Shown here piece by piece: positions 36,650 through 49,145 of a stretch of 64,000 nucleotides of DNA. Below the pieces are notes generated by a model. That model did not search any database. It saw only the letters and a list, made by a program, of their open reading frames with translations, and was not told the origin of the DNA. A program made the position numbers and the translations under genes. Origin of the DNA: Eretmocerus hayati (taxonomy: Eukaryota > Arthropoda > Insecta > Hymenoptera > Aphelinidae); the NCBI GenBank assembly GCA_029851415.1, contig CM056742.1, positions 100,670,976 through 100,734,975 on the forward strand, in the 5' to 3' direction. How positions within the stretch are numbered: position 1 is the stretch's first letter; every line of letters starts with the position of its first letter.

Positions 36650-37601
36650 AGTACAATGTCATGTTGGAAAAGAGATGGCTGAGACGACTCTAACACTTAG
36701 GGGGCCGAGAATTGCGGTAACATGAGGATTTCTAGGCGAAAAAATGCATTTTCTCCTCGAAAATCATCAACTCGCTGCTGTAGTAATTTTTCTAGACTTG
36801 AATTAACAATGAATTTGAATCCAGAATACACTTATTACTTGAGAGATGATCCTTATGAGATGTCGGTAGCTCTCAAGAGGTCAGAAATATCAGTAAGGTA
36901 GGGTCTTATGCGCGGGAAAATCCGTTCTTTCCTCGAAAATCATCAATTAGCTAGTCTGGAGACTCTTCTAAGAGCAAAATAACAACGAATGTCGATTGAG
37001 CGTACAATTTCACGTGATAGATGTTTGTTGTAAGATATCCGTAGCTTTCAGATGGTATAATGGGAGCTTTTCTGCGTGAAAAACACTTCTCACTCCTCAA
37101 AAAACTTTAATCAGCTAGTCTGGTGACTCCCCTAGGTTAAAATTAACAACCAATTCAAATCTTGCATACAATTTCGCGTGGAACATGATCAATGCGAAAC
37201 CCCCCTAGCTCTCAGGAGGTCGGAAACAACAAAAATGAGGGCGTTTTCGCGTGGAGAAGTCCATTTTCTCCTTGAAAAGCATCAAATAACTAGTCTGGTG
37301 ACTCGTTTAGGGTAAAACTAACAATGAACTAGAATTCAACATGAAATTTTACGTCGGAAACAGCACCTTTGATGCCGTTTAGACTCGTATTGAGATGTTG
37401 GTGGGCAATAGCTACGAGTGTCCGAGCACCTCAAAGAAGCTATGCTGGACTATCCATATGGAAAAGCCCCTGACTCTAGAGGCACGGTTCAAAGGTCGAT
37501 TTTTGCACCGGTCGCGGTTGGGATATCATTTTTTGGTGATAACAAGACGATCTAGGGGGCGACCTAAGCCTTGCGTCCAACTTGAGAAATAACGGACACC
37601 C
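36650..37601 (-). repeat. Right inverted arm of the 8.7-kb element
   Basis: Reverse complement of the left arm, including the 160-180 bp units (CTAGTCTGGWGACTC at about 36,951, 37,118 and 37,291) and the terminal 240 bp, which match 28,865-29,100 almost perfectly. The 65-codon frame at 37,395 mirrors the one at 28,874. Confidence 0.7.
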
Positions 37602-37603
37602 TA

Positions 37604-37874
37604 CTGAGTATGGAATGGAATCGGACGGATACCGTATGGTATCTCATTGGTAGGTCACGGGATCGGATGGAGTATCGATGTGATACCCTATTGTTTCGTC
37701 ATAGTATCAGACAGGTATTCCATGATATCTCATTGGTATCCCGTAGAATCTCAAAAGTATTGTACAGTATCTTATACGTATGTCATGGCATCGGACGAGT
37801 TTCTCGTTGTACGGAATCAGTACGTCATACGATCGGGAGAGTATCGGACGGAATATCATGAGTGAGGCATGGAA
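37604..37874 (+). repeat. F repeat, left of giant element copy 2
   Basis: Degenerate short units around GTATCTCATNGGTATC and ATCGGACG. It begins ATGGAATCGGACGG and, at 37,874, is interrupted after ATGGAA by the giant element. The same repeat resumes at 54,918 with TCGGACGAG. The 72- and 83-codon frames are repeat sequence. Confidence 0.7.
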
Positions 37875-38486
37875 TCCCTGCTGCAAAAGTTCGATTGGAT
37901 TCGATTGAAATACATCCAATCATTCTGAATCTAGAATCTTATGATTAATTTGAAACATGACTCTCAGGATTGAGGAAGATTGGAGTTCAATAACGATCAA
38001 TGATGTTGATCATGATTCGAACAGTATAGACCAATCTTCACCAATGCAGACTTTTCGCATTGAAAGTGAGATTGCCAATCAATCTCAATACTTACTGCCA
38101 GTATTCGGAAGTCGATGTTTTATCTGTATGAATGCTGATTCCCTTGATAGAATATCGCGATCCCAATCTGTGTCAATGCCATAAAAAAGCATTGACATGC
38201 TATGTGTCGTATCTACTTCAATCGATTCCAACACTGTTTTGCAGTAATGGGAACATCAAGATCTCAATCCGCCTCAATCGACCTCAATACTGACTGGAAG
38301 GATTAGAGACCTTAAACCCTATTTATCTGAATCGATTTGAATGCTGGATATCATTATTAGAATTCCGAAATCCTATCTGCCTCAATCGATTTGAAAACTG
38401 TTTTTCAGTATTGGAAACATCGAGAACTCAATCCCCCTCAATCGACCTCAATACTGACTTTCAGTCATTATTGATGAATTCCACGC
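37875..38486 (+). repeat. Left terminus and A2 array
   Basis: The first 80 bp hold the terminus and GGATTCGATTGAAATACATCC. A2 subunits follow (ATCGATTCCAACACTG, AATCGACCTCAATACTG). Interrupted at 38,486 by a palindrome. Confidence 0.7.
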
Positions 38487-40242
38487 CAAAGCGACCTACG
38501 GAAAGGGGTCATCTCTCAGATTCTTTTTTAACCTTTTTCATTCGATTCTATGGCCCAAAATAGGAACTTCGGACCACCTATGGGGTCCAAAAAAAATTTC
38601 TCCTCTCCATTGCACGCATATCCGTCAACAGACCGAAAATTTATCGTGTAAAAATCGATGCTCTTTTATTCACGAAAATGGGAATATTTAGAGTTTTTGG
38701 ATAGCTATCGATTTGCGGGTTGCGGCATCTGAAAGGGCATCAAAAAACCTATCGGAAACGTTGTCGAAAATTCCTTTTCTGTGATTGGGGGGCCTCCTGG
38801 AGGCAAAAGAGTGTTTTTCACTAAAATGTTGATTTCTCAAAAAGCCATTTTTTTTATTTTTTTAAAATTACATATTTGACGTAAAATTTTGCGTTCTTTC
38901 GAAAAAAATGAGTTTCAGAGAAGTTTGGGGCGATCCAAGTGACTTATGAGCCATTTTTTGAAAATTCGATTTTCCCGGTTTCAGAAATAGGCGATTTTCT
39001 GCGCATGCGCACAAACGTAGACTTTCGGCACCACTTTCAATGGAAAGCTGACAAAATTTCCTATAAAATGACTACCCGCAAAGTTGAAATTCATGCACTG
39101 AAACGCGATCTGCAAGGATTAATTATGTCGAATCAAAATCACATGAAAATTCAGCCCATTAACGCCTTCGTGGCGCCTGCTGAGATGACACATTCACGAG
39201 ATCTTCTCGGGACTCAATTTTGAGTACGAAATTGACCTGAAAAAAATTCGGACCACATGGTTTCAACGTAAAATTGTATGAACTTTCAAAATATGCGATG
39301 AAAACCCCCGTTCGAGGTGAACCCGAGGTGCTACATCCAATTTTTTGCCAGAAAATACGATATTTCACATTCAAAATTGCGAAAAATTGAATGTAGCACC
39401 TCGGGTTCGCCTCAAACGGGGTTTTTCATCGCATATTTTGAAAGTTCATACAATTTTACGTTGAAACCATGTGGTCCGAATTTTTTTCAGGTCAATTTCG
39501 TACTCAAAATCAAGTCCCGATAAGATCTCGTGAATGTGTCATCTCAGCAGGCGCCACGAAGGCGTTAATGGGCTGAATTTTCATGTGATTTTGATTCGAC
39601 ATAATTAATCCTTGCAGATCCCGTTTCAAAGCATGAATTTCAACTTTGCGGGTAGTCATTTTATAGGAAATTTTGTCAGCTTTCCATTGGAAGTGGCGCC
39701 GAAAGTCTACGTTTGTGCGCATGCGCAGAAAATCGCCTTTTTCTGAAATCGGAAAAATCGAATTTTCAAAAAATGGCTCATAAGTCACTTGGATCGCCCC
39801 AAACTTCTCTGAAACCCATTTTTTTCGAAAGAACGCAAAATTTTACGTCAAAAATTTGAGTTTAAAAAAATAAAAAAAATGGCTTTTTGAGAAATCAACA
39901 TTTTAGTGAAAAACACTCTTTTGCCTCCAGGAGGCCCCCCAATCACAGGAAAGGAATTTTCGACAACGTTTCCGATAGGTTTTTTGATGCCCTTTCAGAT
40001 GCCGCAATCCGCAAATCGATAGCTATCCAAAAACTCGAAATATTCCCATTTTCGTGAATAAAAGTGCATAGATTTTTACACGATAAATTTTCGGTCTGTT
40101 GACGGATATGCGTGCAATGGAGAGGAGAAATTTTTTTTGGGCCCCATAGGTGGTCCGAAGTTCCTATTTTGAGCCATAGAATCGAATGAAAAAGGTTAAA
40201 AAAGAATCTGAGAGATGACCCCTTTCCGTAGGTCGCTTTGGC
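38487..40242. mobile_element. 1.76-kb near-perfect palindrome
   Basis: GCCAAAGCGACCTACGG at the left end is mirrored at the right end. The arms of about 870 bp match with only scattered differences right up to a short loop near 39,365. Flanks AATTCCAC and AATTACAA agree at 6 of 8 positions, a possible decayed 8-bp duplication. The mirrored frames at 38,939-39,223 (+) and 39,510-39,788 (-) encode nearly the same 92-94 residues. They have no recognised motif and I do not treat them as genes. Confidence 0.75.
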
Positions 40243-40515
40243 AATTACAAATCAACGTCTTACAGATACATCACTCACATTACAGCTAAGGTTTCAATAC
40301 AATCCAATACTTATTCTAATCATGATCGCATTAACATATCATCGCATTACATAACTAAACGCTATTTGGAGTTTCTGTCACTCATCAGTCTTTTACAGGA
40401 ACAGGAGAGATGGTTCGTCGCTTGCGAGAAAGCAATCCCATGATATTTGGATGCAAACTCAGATGGTCATCGAAACGCCACCTAGCGTCAGCCATTCGAA
40501 TTCATCGGCCTCAAT
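40243..40515. other. Unassigned 270-bp segment between palindrome and A2
   Basis: Non-repetitive within the window, not A2-like, no gene seen. It may be part of the giant element absent from copy 1's visible portion, or sequence brought in with the palindrome. Confidence 0.35.
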
Positions 40516-41533
40516 CGATTCCAATACTAACTTTCAGGAATGGGAATTTCGATATCTCACACGACGTCAATCGCTCCCAATACTGACTATGAGCATTGAC
40601 GAGTTCATTCATCGTCCTTGATCGATTTGAATGCTGAATAACAGTATTGAGGACTTGAAATCCTATCTGTCCCAGTCGATTCCAGTACTGTTGTCTAGTA
40701 TCGGGAACATCGAGATCTCAACCCACTTTGATCGATCTCAATACTGACTGTGAGCATTGGAGTCTTATATCCTAATAACCTGAATCGATTTCAGCACTGT
40801 CTCTCAGTATTGGGTAGATCGCTATCTCAATCCACTTCAATCGATCTCAATACTGAAAGTAAGCATTAGAAACCTTATATCCTATCTACTTGAATCGATT
40901 TTCAGCATTGCAGACTTCATATCGTATTCATCTGAAGTGGATTGAATGCTGAATATCAGTATCAAGGACTTGAGATTCTATCTTCCCCAATCGATTCTAG
41001 TACTGTTTTCCAGTATCGGGAACATTGAGTTCTCAATAAGCTTCAATCGATCTCAATACTTACTTCTAGCATTGCAGACCTCATATCATATTTACCTGAA
41101 TCGGATTGAATGCTGAATATCAGTATTCAGGACTTGAGATCTTATCTGCCCCAATCAATTCTAATACTGTATACCAGTATTGGAAACCCCGAGATCTCAA
41201 TCCGCTTCAATCGATCTCAATACTGTCTTTCAGCATTGCAGACCTTATAACCCATTCGCCTGAATCGATGAGAATGCTGTGTATCAGATTGGGGATGGGA
41301 AGTCCTATCTGCCTCAATAGATGAAGATACTGACCTCTAACATTGGAGACAATATATTCTATCTACATCAATATACCTGAATGATGATTGTTAGTATTGA
41401 GGACTTGAAATCCTATCTGCCCCGATCGATTCCAGTACCGTCTCCCAGTATCGGAAACATCGAGATCTCAATCCACCCCAGTCGATTTCAATACTGATTT
41501 TCAGCATTGCAGACCTTATAACCCATTCACCTG
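40516..41533 (+). repeat. A2 array, second part
   Basis: Subunits of 55-60 bp as at 1-677, many matching closely in the same order (for example TATCCTAATAACCTGAATCG at about 40,758 and 186). It changes to A1 at ACCAATAGCAAAACTCATC. Confidence 0.8.
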
Positions 41534-42286
41534 ACCAATAGCAAAACTCATCTACAGGCCGTTCCAATTCTGCCCAGCAGTATTCAATTTGATTCAAATA
41601 TATATATGAGATCAGGATGAGTTCAATACTGATTTTGAGTATTGAGAGGGATAGAATAACCCTGCACTCACGATTTCAATTCGATTCTGTAGTATTCATC
41701 TCGATTAGTCAATGACGCAAAGAGTGATTGGTTCATCATTGGCATAGATTGATGCAGTCAATTCAATGCTGCCTGGCATGATTCAGACCGATAGCGAATC
41801 TTATCCTCAGGCCTTATCAATCCCGCTCAGCAGTATTGAATTCGATTCAAATATATGAAACCTAGAGGAGTTCAATACTGGTGTGAGTATTGAGGATGAT
41901 AGAATGACCATGCACCCACGATTCCTATCCGATTCTGTAGTATCCATCTCGATCGGTCAATCACGCAATGAGTGATTGGGTCATCATTGGAATCGATTGA
42001 CGGAGCCAATGAATGCTGCCCGGCAGGATTCAGATCGATAGCGAAACTTATCCTCAGAGCGTACCAATCCTGCTTAGTAGTATTGAATCCGATTAGAATA
42101 CATGGAATTCAGAGGAGTTGAATACCGATTGTAAGTATCGAGAAGGAGAGAGACCATGCTTCCACAATTTGAATTCCATCCTATAGTATTCATCTCGATT
42201 GGTCAATAACGCAACGAGTGATTGGTTTATCTTTGAAATCGATCCACACCGTCACTTCAATGCTGCCTGGCAGGATTCAGACCGAT

Positions 42287-43273
42287 TGGCTATGGGACAT
42301 GTGAGTTTCAGCGCCTCCGAGCGGCGGAAAACGGCATTCCACGGGAGGTAACATTCGAAGTTTTTGAACGTGTTCAGTGCGGGCTTTGGTTTTCTTATGC
42401 AAGTAGCTCAAAAACCGTAGCTCGGATGTAGCAACAGTATGCGAGGTGATTGTAGGGTTTTCGAAAACGAAGAGTTTGAGCGCTTGTGGGTCTGAATCCG
42501 AGCACAATTGCGTAAACTAGAGCGAGTTGAAAATTTTGCCTAACGCTTTTTGCATGGGGCTATGCGGTCACCGCCCAAGCTACTGATTCTGCCCCGACTC
42601 GCTCCGATATTTTTCTCGCTTCAGGCTCTGTGAATCCCTCAATAATGGTCTGATTGACATGTGTGATAGCTCAAAATTTCCGCAATTAAAAATCTAACAA
42701 CTTTCTCGCTTACTGTTACGAGGTTTGAGCAATAGGTTCTCTCAAAAATGAAGGAAAACCCGTACCACGCGCCTAATTTGCATGCTCTATTTCTGACCTT
42801 AATTTTTGGGAAAACCGTTGCTCAAACCTCATAAGAGTACACGAAAAAGTTGTTAGATTTTTAATTGCGAAAATTTTGAGCTATCATACATGCCAATCAG
42901 ACCATTATTAAAGGATTCACGAAGCCCGGAGCGAGAAAAATATCGGAGCGAGTCGAGGCAGAAGCGGTGGTTGAGCAGTGGCCGCAACGCTCGTGCTCGC
43001 GCCCATGCAAAAAGCAATAGGCAAAATTTTCAACTCGCTCTAGTTTACTCAATTCAGCTCGGATTCAGACCCACAGGCGCTCAAACTCTTCGTTTTCGAA
43101 AACCCTACAATCGCCTCGCATACTGTTGCCACATCCGAGCTACGGTTTTTGAGCTACTTGCATGAGAAGACCAAAGCCCGCACTAAGCACGTTCAAAAAC
43201 TTCTAATGTTACCTCCCGTGGAATGCCGTTCTCCGCCGCTCGGAGGCGCTGAAACTCACATGTCCCATAGCCA
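42287..43273. mobile_element. 987-bp foldback with TGGCTATGGGACATGTGAG ends
   Basis: The arms pair nearly along their whole length around a centre at 42,780. AT lies on each side. The uninterrupted A1 monomer reads ACCGATAGC, so insertion either duplicated AT or left no duplication. Frames at 42,277-42,507 and 42,890-43,165 are mirror shadows. Family unknown. Confidence 0.7.
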
Positions 43274-44634
43274 ATAGCAGAACTCATCTTCAGGCCGTTC
43301 CAATCCTGCTCAGCAGTATCGAATTTGATTGACATATATGAAATCTAGAGGAGTTGAATACTGATTGTGAGTATTGAGAGGGATAGAATAAATATGCGAC
43401 CGCGATTCCAATCCGATTCTGTAGTATTCACCTCGATTGGTCAATCACGCAATGAGTGATTGGGTCATCATTGGAATCGATTGACGGAGTCGGCTTAATG
43501 CTGCCTGGCAGGATTCAGACCGATATCAAAACTCATCTTCAGGCCGTTCCAATCCTGCTCAGCAGTATTAAATTCGATTGAAATATCCGAAACCTAGAGG
43601 AGTGCAATACTGATTGTGAGTATTGAGGAGGATCGAATGATCATGCACCCACGATTCCAATCCGATTCTGTAGTATTCATCTCGATTGGTCAATCACGCA
43701 ATAAGTGATTGGGTCATCATTGGAATCGATTGACGGAGTCGGCTTAATGCTGCCTGGCAGGATTCAGACCGATATCAAAACTCATTCTCAGGCCGTTCCA
43801 ATCCTGCTCAGCAGTATCAAATTCGATTGAAATATCCGAAACCTAGAGGAGTTCAATACCGATTGTGAGTATTGAGGAGGATCGAATGATCATGCACCCA
43901 CGATTCCAATCCGATCCTGTAGTATTCATCTCGATTGGACAATCACGCAATGAGTGATTGGGTCATCATCGGAATCGATTGACGGAGTCGGCTCAATGCT
44001 GCCTGGCAGGATTCAGACCGATATCAAAACTCATCTTCAGGCCGTTCCAATCCTGCTCAGCAGTATCAAATTCGATTGAAATATCCGAAACCTAGAGGAG
44101 TTCAATACCGATCGTGGGTATTGAGGAGGATAGAATGACCATGCACCCACGATTCCAATCCGATTCTGTAGTATTCATCTCGATTGGTCAATCACGCAAT
44201 GAGTGATTGGGTCAACATTAGAATCGATTGACGGAGTCGGCTTAATGCTGCCCATAGACGTAGAAGTATAGACTGCTGGTCCCGTATCTTCGGCGTTGAC
44301 ATCGAGCCCTGTGAGTGCGAGAGAGAAAACATGCTCTAAGAGGAAGATTCTCGGTCTCTCTCTCGCCGCGCCTGATTGGTTGGCGCCTCTCCCCGCCGCT
44401 CGCTCCGGCAAGCGCAAGCGAGCGAGCAGCCCGTTCAATCTGCTGACTCTTCGGCTCAAAAATTATCGATAATTTGTAATAAAAGATCTGTAGACTGCCA
44501 CAACCGTCGAACATTCGATTATCTTTATAATGCCCGATTAAAACTTATTATCCGCCCACTCCTTGAGTATAACCCAAACCCCTACAGGGGGCAGCAACTC
44601 AAGTGTAAGTATTAGGGATTCAATTTCCGAATAG

Positions 44635-44720
44635 TCGGTAGCTGTGCAAGGTAAAGCGCGTGACAGAGCTTTTTGTCGTCCGCGGAAAGCAGCAAAGGTT
44701 CAAATCCCGGCGATGTCAGG
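44635..44720 (+). pseudogene. tRNA-like segment in left inverted repeat
   Basis: TAGCTGTGCAAGG resembles box A and GGTTCAAATCC is a canonical box B. The spacing of about 50 bp would fit a tRNA with a long variable arm. The ends do not pair well. An inverted copy is at 45,681-45,769. Confidence 0.45.
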
Positions 44721-45680
44721 TTTTTTTTCTTTTATTTTGCAACTTAGGTAGCGATTGTTATTGTTTGAATTCTAACTAATTGAGACCCGTGGCGAATGAA
44801 TGATTTGCAAGCAGAATACTCTGCACAATTCTATATCTTTTTTCATCAGATCATGAGTGTTAACGGATCTGCGTATTACATGGGGTGCTTTTCCTTATCG
44901 AATTTATTTCTCCTTTCGAAAACTAAACGTGTGATGAACGACGTTTACGTGGGCAGTTTTGGCGCATACTTCTGTAGAGTTTGCATCTAAACAGAGTTTC
45001 AGCTGAAAAGTGCGAGGTCTGCCAGCTTTGAGTTGGAGTAATAATGAAGTCAAGTATATACTTCTGAATTTGTTCTACTTATGTGTCTTTTGAGAAATAC
45101 GGATCAAACTGACCACGCGGAGGCATAATGTCAAATTATGCTCGGCAGAATATGTTCGAAATATCGGACAAAGGTGATAAATCGATTTTTGATGATTATT
45201 TCACCTTGTCTGCTTGAATGCAGAATGCAACTGGTGAACTTGGCCTTCTTTGTGGATGCATCGGCGCCCCATCTCTGTTACCCTTATGATAACATTCCCG
45301 GCCGTGACTTTTGCGAAACCATTGTAACTCGCAACTCAACATTAGTAACGAGGACTTTTCTATGATAGACATTGCAGATTATTGGTACTAATCACCTCAT
45401 TTCACTGCAATAGTAACACAATGAGATGAGCTATATGAATATGCATCAGTTATTCAAAAATCTTTGAATAACAAATTCATTCTTCTAAAAGCGACAACAG
45501 TAGCAATAATGAAAAATAATTTACAACATTGTTGATAACAATATTGACGATCATAATAATGAAAATTAATAATAGTTAATGTGAAGTATTGAGTCAGATT
45601 GTATGCCATTAATTCACCACGAGTCTCAATTAGCTAGAATTCAAACAATAAACAATCGCTACCTAAGTTGCAAAGAAAAA

Positions 45681-45769
45681 CCTGACGTTGCCGGGATTGG
45701 AACCCTTGCTGCTTTCCGCGGCGCAACAAAAAGCTCTGCCATGCGCTTTATCTTGCACGGCTACCGACT
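45681..45769 (-). pseudogene. tRNA-like segment in right inverted repeat
   Basis: Inverted counterpart of 44,635-44,720. On the minus strand box B reads GGTTCCAATCC. Same interpretation. Confidence 0.4.
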
Positions 45770-47100
45770 ATTCGAAAATTGAATGCCTAATACTTACACT
45801 TAAGTTGCTGCCCCTTTAGGGGTTTGGGTTATACTCAAGGAGTGGGCGGATAATTAGTTTTAATTGGGCATTATAAAGATAACTGGATATTCGACGGTTG
45901 TGGCGATCTACAGATTTTTTATTACAAATCATCGATAATTTTTGAGCCGAAGAGTCAGCAGATTGAACGGGCTGCTCGCTCGCTTGCGCTCGCCGGAGCA
46001 AGCGGCGGGGAGAGGCACCGACCATTCAAGCGCGGCGAGAGAGAGAGAGAGACCGAGAATCTTCCTCTTAGAGCATGTTTTCTCTCTCGCACTCACAGGG
46101 CTCGATGTCAACGCCGGAGATACGGGACCAGCAGTCTATACTTCTACGTCTATGATGCTGCCTGGCAGGATCCAGACCGATATCAAAACTCATCTTCAGG
46201 CCGTTCCAAACCTGCTCAGCATCATTGAATCCGATTGGAATATCCGAAACCTAGAGGAGTTCAATACTGATTGTGAGTATTGAGGAGGATAGAGACCATG
46301 CTTCCACGATTTGAATTCCATCCTGTCGTATTCAGCTCGATTGGTCAATGACGCGACGAGTGATTGGGTTATCATTGGAATAGATTCACACCGTCAATTC
46401 AATACCACCTGGCAGGATTCACACTGATACCAAAACTTATCTTCAGGCCGTTCTAATCCTGCTCAGCAGTATTGAATTCGATTGAATATATGAAACCTAG
46501 AGGAGTTGAATACTGATATCGAGTATTGAGAAGGATAGATTAACCATGCACCCGCCATCCCAATCCGATTCTGTAGTATTCATTTCGAACGGTCAATCAC
46601 GCAATGAGTGATTGGGTCATCATTGAAATCGATTGACGCAGTCGACTCAATGCTGCCCGGCAGGATTCAGACCGATAGCGAAACTCATCCTCAGAGCGTA
46701 CCAATCCTGCTCAGCAGTATTGAATTCGATTGAAATACATGGAATTCAGAGGAGTTCAATACCGATTGTAAGTATTGAGGAGGATAGAGACCATGCTTCC
46801 ACGATTCGAATTCCATCCTATAGTATTCAGTTCGATTGGTCAATGACGCAACGAGTGATTGGGTTATCATTGAAATAGATTCACACCATCAATTCAATGC
46901 CGCCTGGCAGGATTCAGACTGATAGTAAAACTCATCTTTAGGCCGGTCCAATCCTGCTCAGCAGTATTGAATTAGATTGCAATATATGAAATCTAGAGGA
47001 GTTGAATACTGATTGGGAGTATTGAGCGGGATAGAGTAACCATGCACACACGATTTCAATTCGCTTCTCTAGTATTCATCTCGATTGGTCAATCACGCAA

Positions 47101-47595
47101 TCCCTGCTAGAAACAGTTCATTGGAAACAATTGAAATCCTATCGGATTGAATTGGATCGGACGGGATCCTATCGCTCCAATAGATCGATGCGATTGGGCC
47201 AATGGTACATCCAATCAGAATGAAGCGGACTCTATTTCAAAGTATCTCGAACTGTCCCCAATATGACGCAGAGATATTGGATGAATAATGTTCTAAAGGT
47301 TTTAATGCGATGTGTGGCTGTTGGAATCTTTCAAGTAATGTATGACAATGATAGGGATTCACCAATCCTACTCAATTCGAGATGATTCAATTAGATTCAG
47401 AGACGATCCAATGCTACTCAAAAAAGGCATCGACGGTAATGTTTTCCAATGCGAAATCGTCTATTGATTCAATCGAGGGACCCTCGCGAACAACATTGAT
47501 GCCATGATTGCCTAATCGTTTCTGAAGATGAAGAATGACATTTGACCATCCAATCATGATCAACGGACATGGATCAAATTCAATCCAATATAGTT
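47101..47595 (+). repeat. Left terminus and L block
   Basis: Terminal inverted repeat followed by non-tandem sequence; from about 47,198 it matches 6,145-6,560. The first roughly 95 bp are absent in copy 1. Confidence 0.7.
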
Positions 47596-49145
47596 TAATT
47601 GGCTCCAATCGCTGACTAATTTACTTCTCAATGTCATCTAATGATACTTATGGCTATTCATCGCTCGGGATACGAATAAGTAAAGACAAAACAATGCCGC
47701 TATTGGAGAATCGTTTCCAAGGGCGGGAAGGTAATTGAGGAGGTGTTGACCGGATACTGACCCATTGCATCCATTTCTGCAATAGTATTCCATCGACATG
47801 AGTCAAATTCGTCCTAATATAACTCAATCGGTTTCAATCGTCGACTAATTGACGTCTCAATGTAATTTAATGATACCTACGGCTATTCATCGCTCGGGGG
47901 TACGAATAAGTATAGGCAGAACAATGCCGCTATTGGGGAATCGTTCCCAAGGGCGGGGAGGTAATTAAGGTGTTATGACCGGATACTGACTTATTGCATT
48001 CTTTTCTGCAATAGTATTCAATCGACATGAGTCAAATTCGTCCTAATATACTTCAATGGGTTTCAATCGTCGACTGATTTACTTCTCAATGTCATTTCAT
48101 GATACCTACGACTATTCATCATTCGGGATCCGAATAAGTGAGGACAAAACAATGCCACCATTGAAGAATCGTTCCCAAGGGTGGAAAGGTTATTAAGAAG
48201 CTGTTGACCGTATACTGGCCTATTGCGTTCACTTCTGCAATAGTATTCAATTGACATGAGTCAAATTCGTCCTAATATACTTCAATGGGTTCCAATCGTC
48301 GACTGATTTAATTCTCAATGTAATTTAATGATACCTACGACTATTCATTGCTCGGGATCCGAATAAGTATGACAAAACAATGCCGCTATTGAAGAATCGT
48401 TCCCAAGGGTGGAAAGGTTATTTGGAGGTGTTGACCGGATACTGACCTATTGCATTCATTTTTGCAATAGTATTCAATCGACATGAGTCAAATATGTCCT
48501 AATATACCTCAATCGGTTTCAATCGTCGACTAATTTACTTCTCAATGTCATTTAATGATACCTACGGCTATTCATCGCTCGGGATACGAAAAAGTATAGA
48601 CAAAACAATGCCGCTATTGGGGAATCGTTCCCAAGAGCGGGGAGGTGATTAAGGTGTTATGACCGGACTCTGACTTATTGCATTTGTTTCCGCAATAGTA
48701 TTCAATCGACATGAGTCGAATCCGTCCTAATATACCTCAATCGGTTTCAATCGTCGACTAATTTACTTCTCAATGTCATTGAATGAACTCTACGGCTATT
48801 CATCGCCCAGGATACGATGAGTATAGTTACAACAATGCCGCTATTGGGGAATCGTTCCCAAGGGCGGGAAGGTAATTAAGGTGTTGACCGGATACTGACC
48901 ACTTGCATCCATTTCTCCAATCGACATGAGTCAAATTCGTCCCAATATACTTCAATTGATTTCAATCGCTGACTAATTTACTTCTCGATGTGATTCAATG
49001 ATACCTACGACTATTCATCGCTCGGGATACGAATAAGTATAGACAAAACAATGCCGCTATTGGGGAATCGTTCAAAAGAGCGGGGAGGTAATTCAGGTGT
49101 TGACCGGATACTGACTCATTGCGTTTGTTTCTGCAATAGTTCTCA
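47596..49145 (+). repeat. B array, about 7 monomers
   Basis: The marker CAATGCCGCTATTG or a variant lies at about 47,693, 47,922, 48,150, 48,376, 48,607, 48,833 and 49,050. Monomers match those at 6,560-15,190; the one at 48,063-48,257 is nearly identical to 9,976-10,170. Confidence 0.85.

Larger units (their letters stand above)
28865..37601. mobile_element. 8.7-kb element with long inverted arms and TA flanks, containing nested insertions
   Basis: Left end GGGTGTCCGTTATTTC and right end GAAATAACGGACACCC are inverted repeats, each flanked by TA. Inverted similarity continues for about 1 kb from each end and resumes inside after nested insertions are skipped (31,630-31,720 pairs with 35,440-35,560). 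A 2-bp TA duplication is typical of Tc1/mariner-type and some other cut-and-paste elements. No transposase is visible. At least five other inverted-repeat elements (29,984; 31,895; 32,229; 34,512; 35,586) lie inside. Confidence 0.7.
44253..46154. mobile_element. 1.9-kb P/Galileo-like element with 550-bp inverted repeats
   Basis: Ends CATAGACGTAGAAGTATAG and inverse, flanked on both sides by ATGCTGCC, a perfect 8-bp target duplication inside an A1 monomer. The terminal inverted repeats run 44,253 to about 44,800 and about 45,606 to 46,154. P-superfamily elements have 8-bp duplications and CANRG ends, and Galileo-type members have long inverted repeats. The 800-bp interior (44,804-45,605) has only frames of 64-75 codons without known motifs, so no transposase remains. 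The 113-codon frame at 45,942 spans the end and A1 and is not a gene. Confidence 0.75.
41534..47100 (+). repeat. A1 array, copy 2, about 11 units, with two insertions
   Basis: 248-bp monomers like those at 678-6,144, interrupted at 42,287-43,273 and 44,253-46,154. Three consecutive monomers at 43,440-44,230 are nearly identical and carry GACGGAGTCGGCTTAATGC. The final monomer ends CAATCACGCAA, where the nested element starts. Confidence 0.85.

Noticed and set aside
38939..39788. Mirrored 94- and 92-codon frames
   Set aside because: They are the same sequence in both arms of a palindrome; no motif, so no evidence for a protein.
45138..45365. Residual transposase in the P-like element
   Set aside because: The 75-codon frame shows no THAP, RNase-H-like or other transposase motif.
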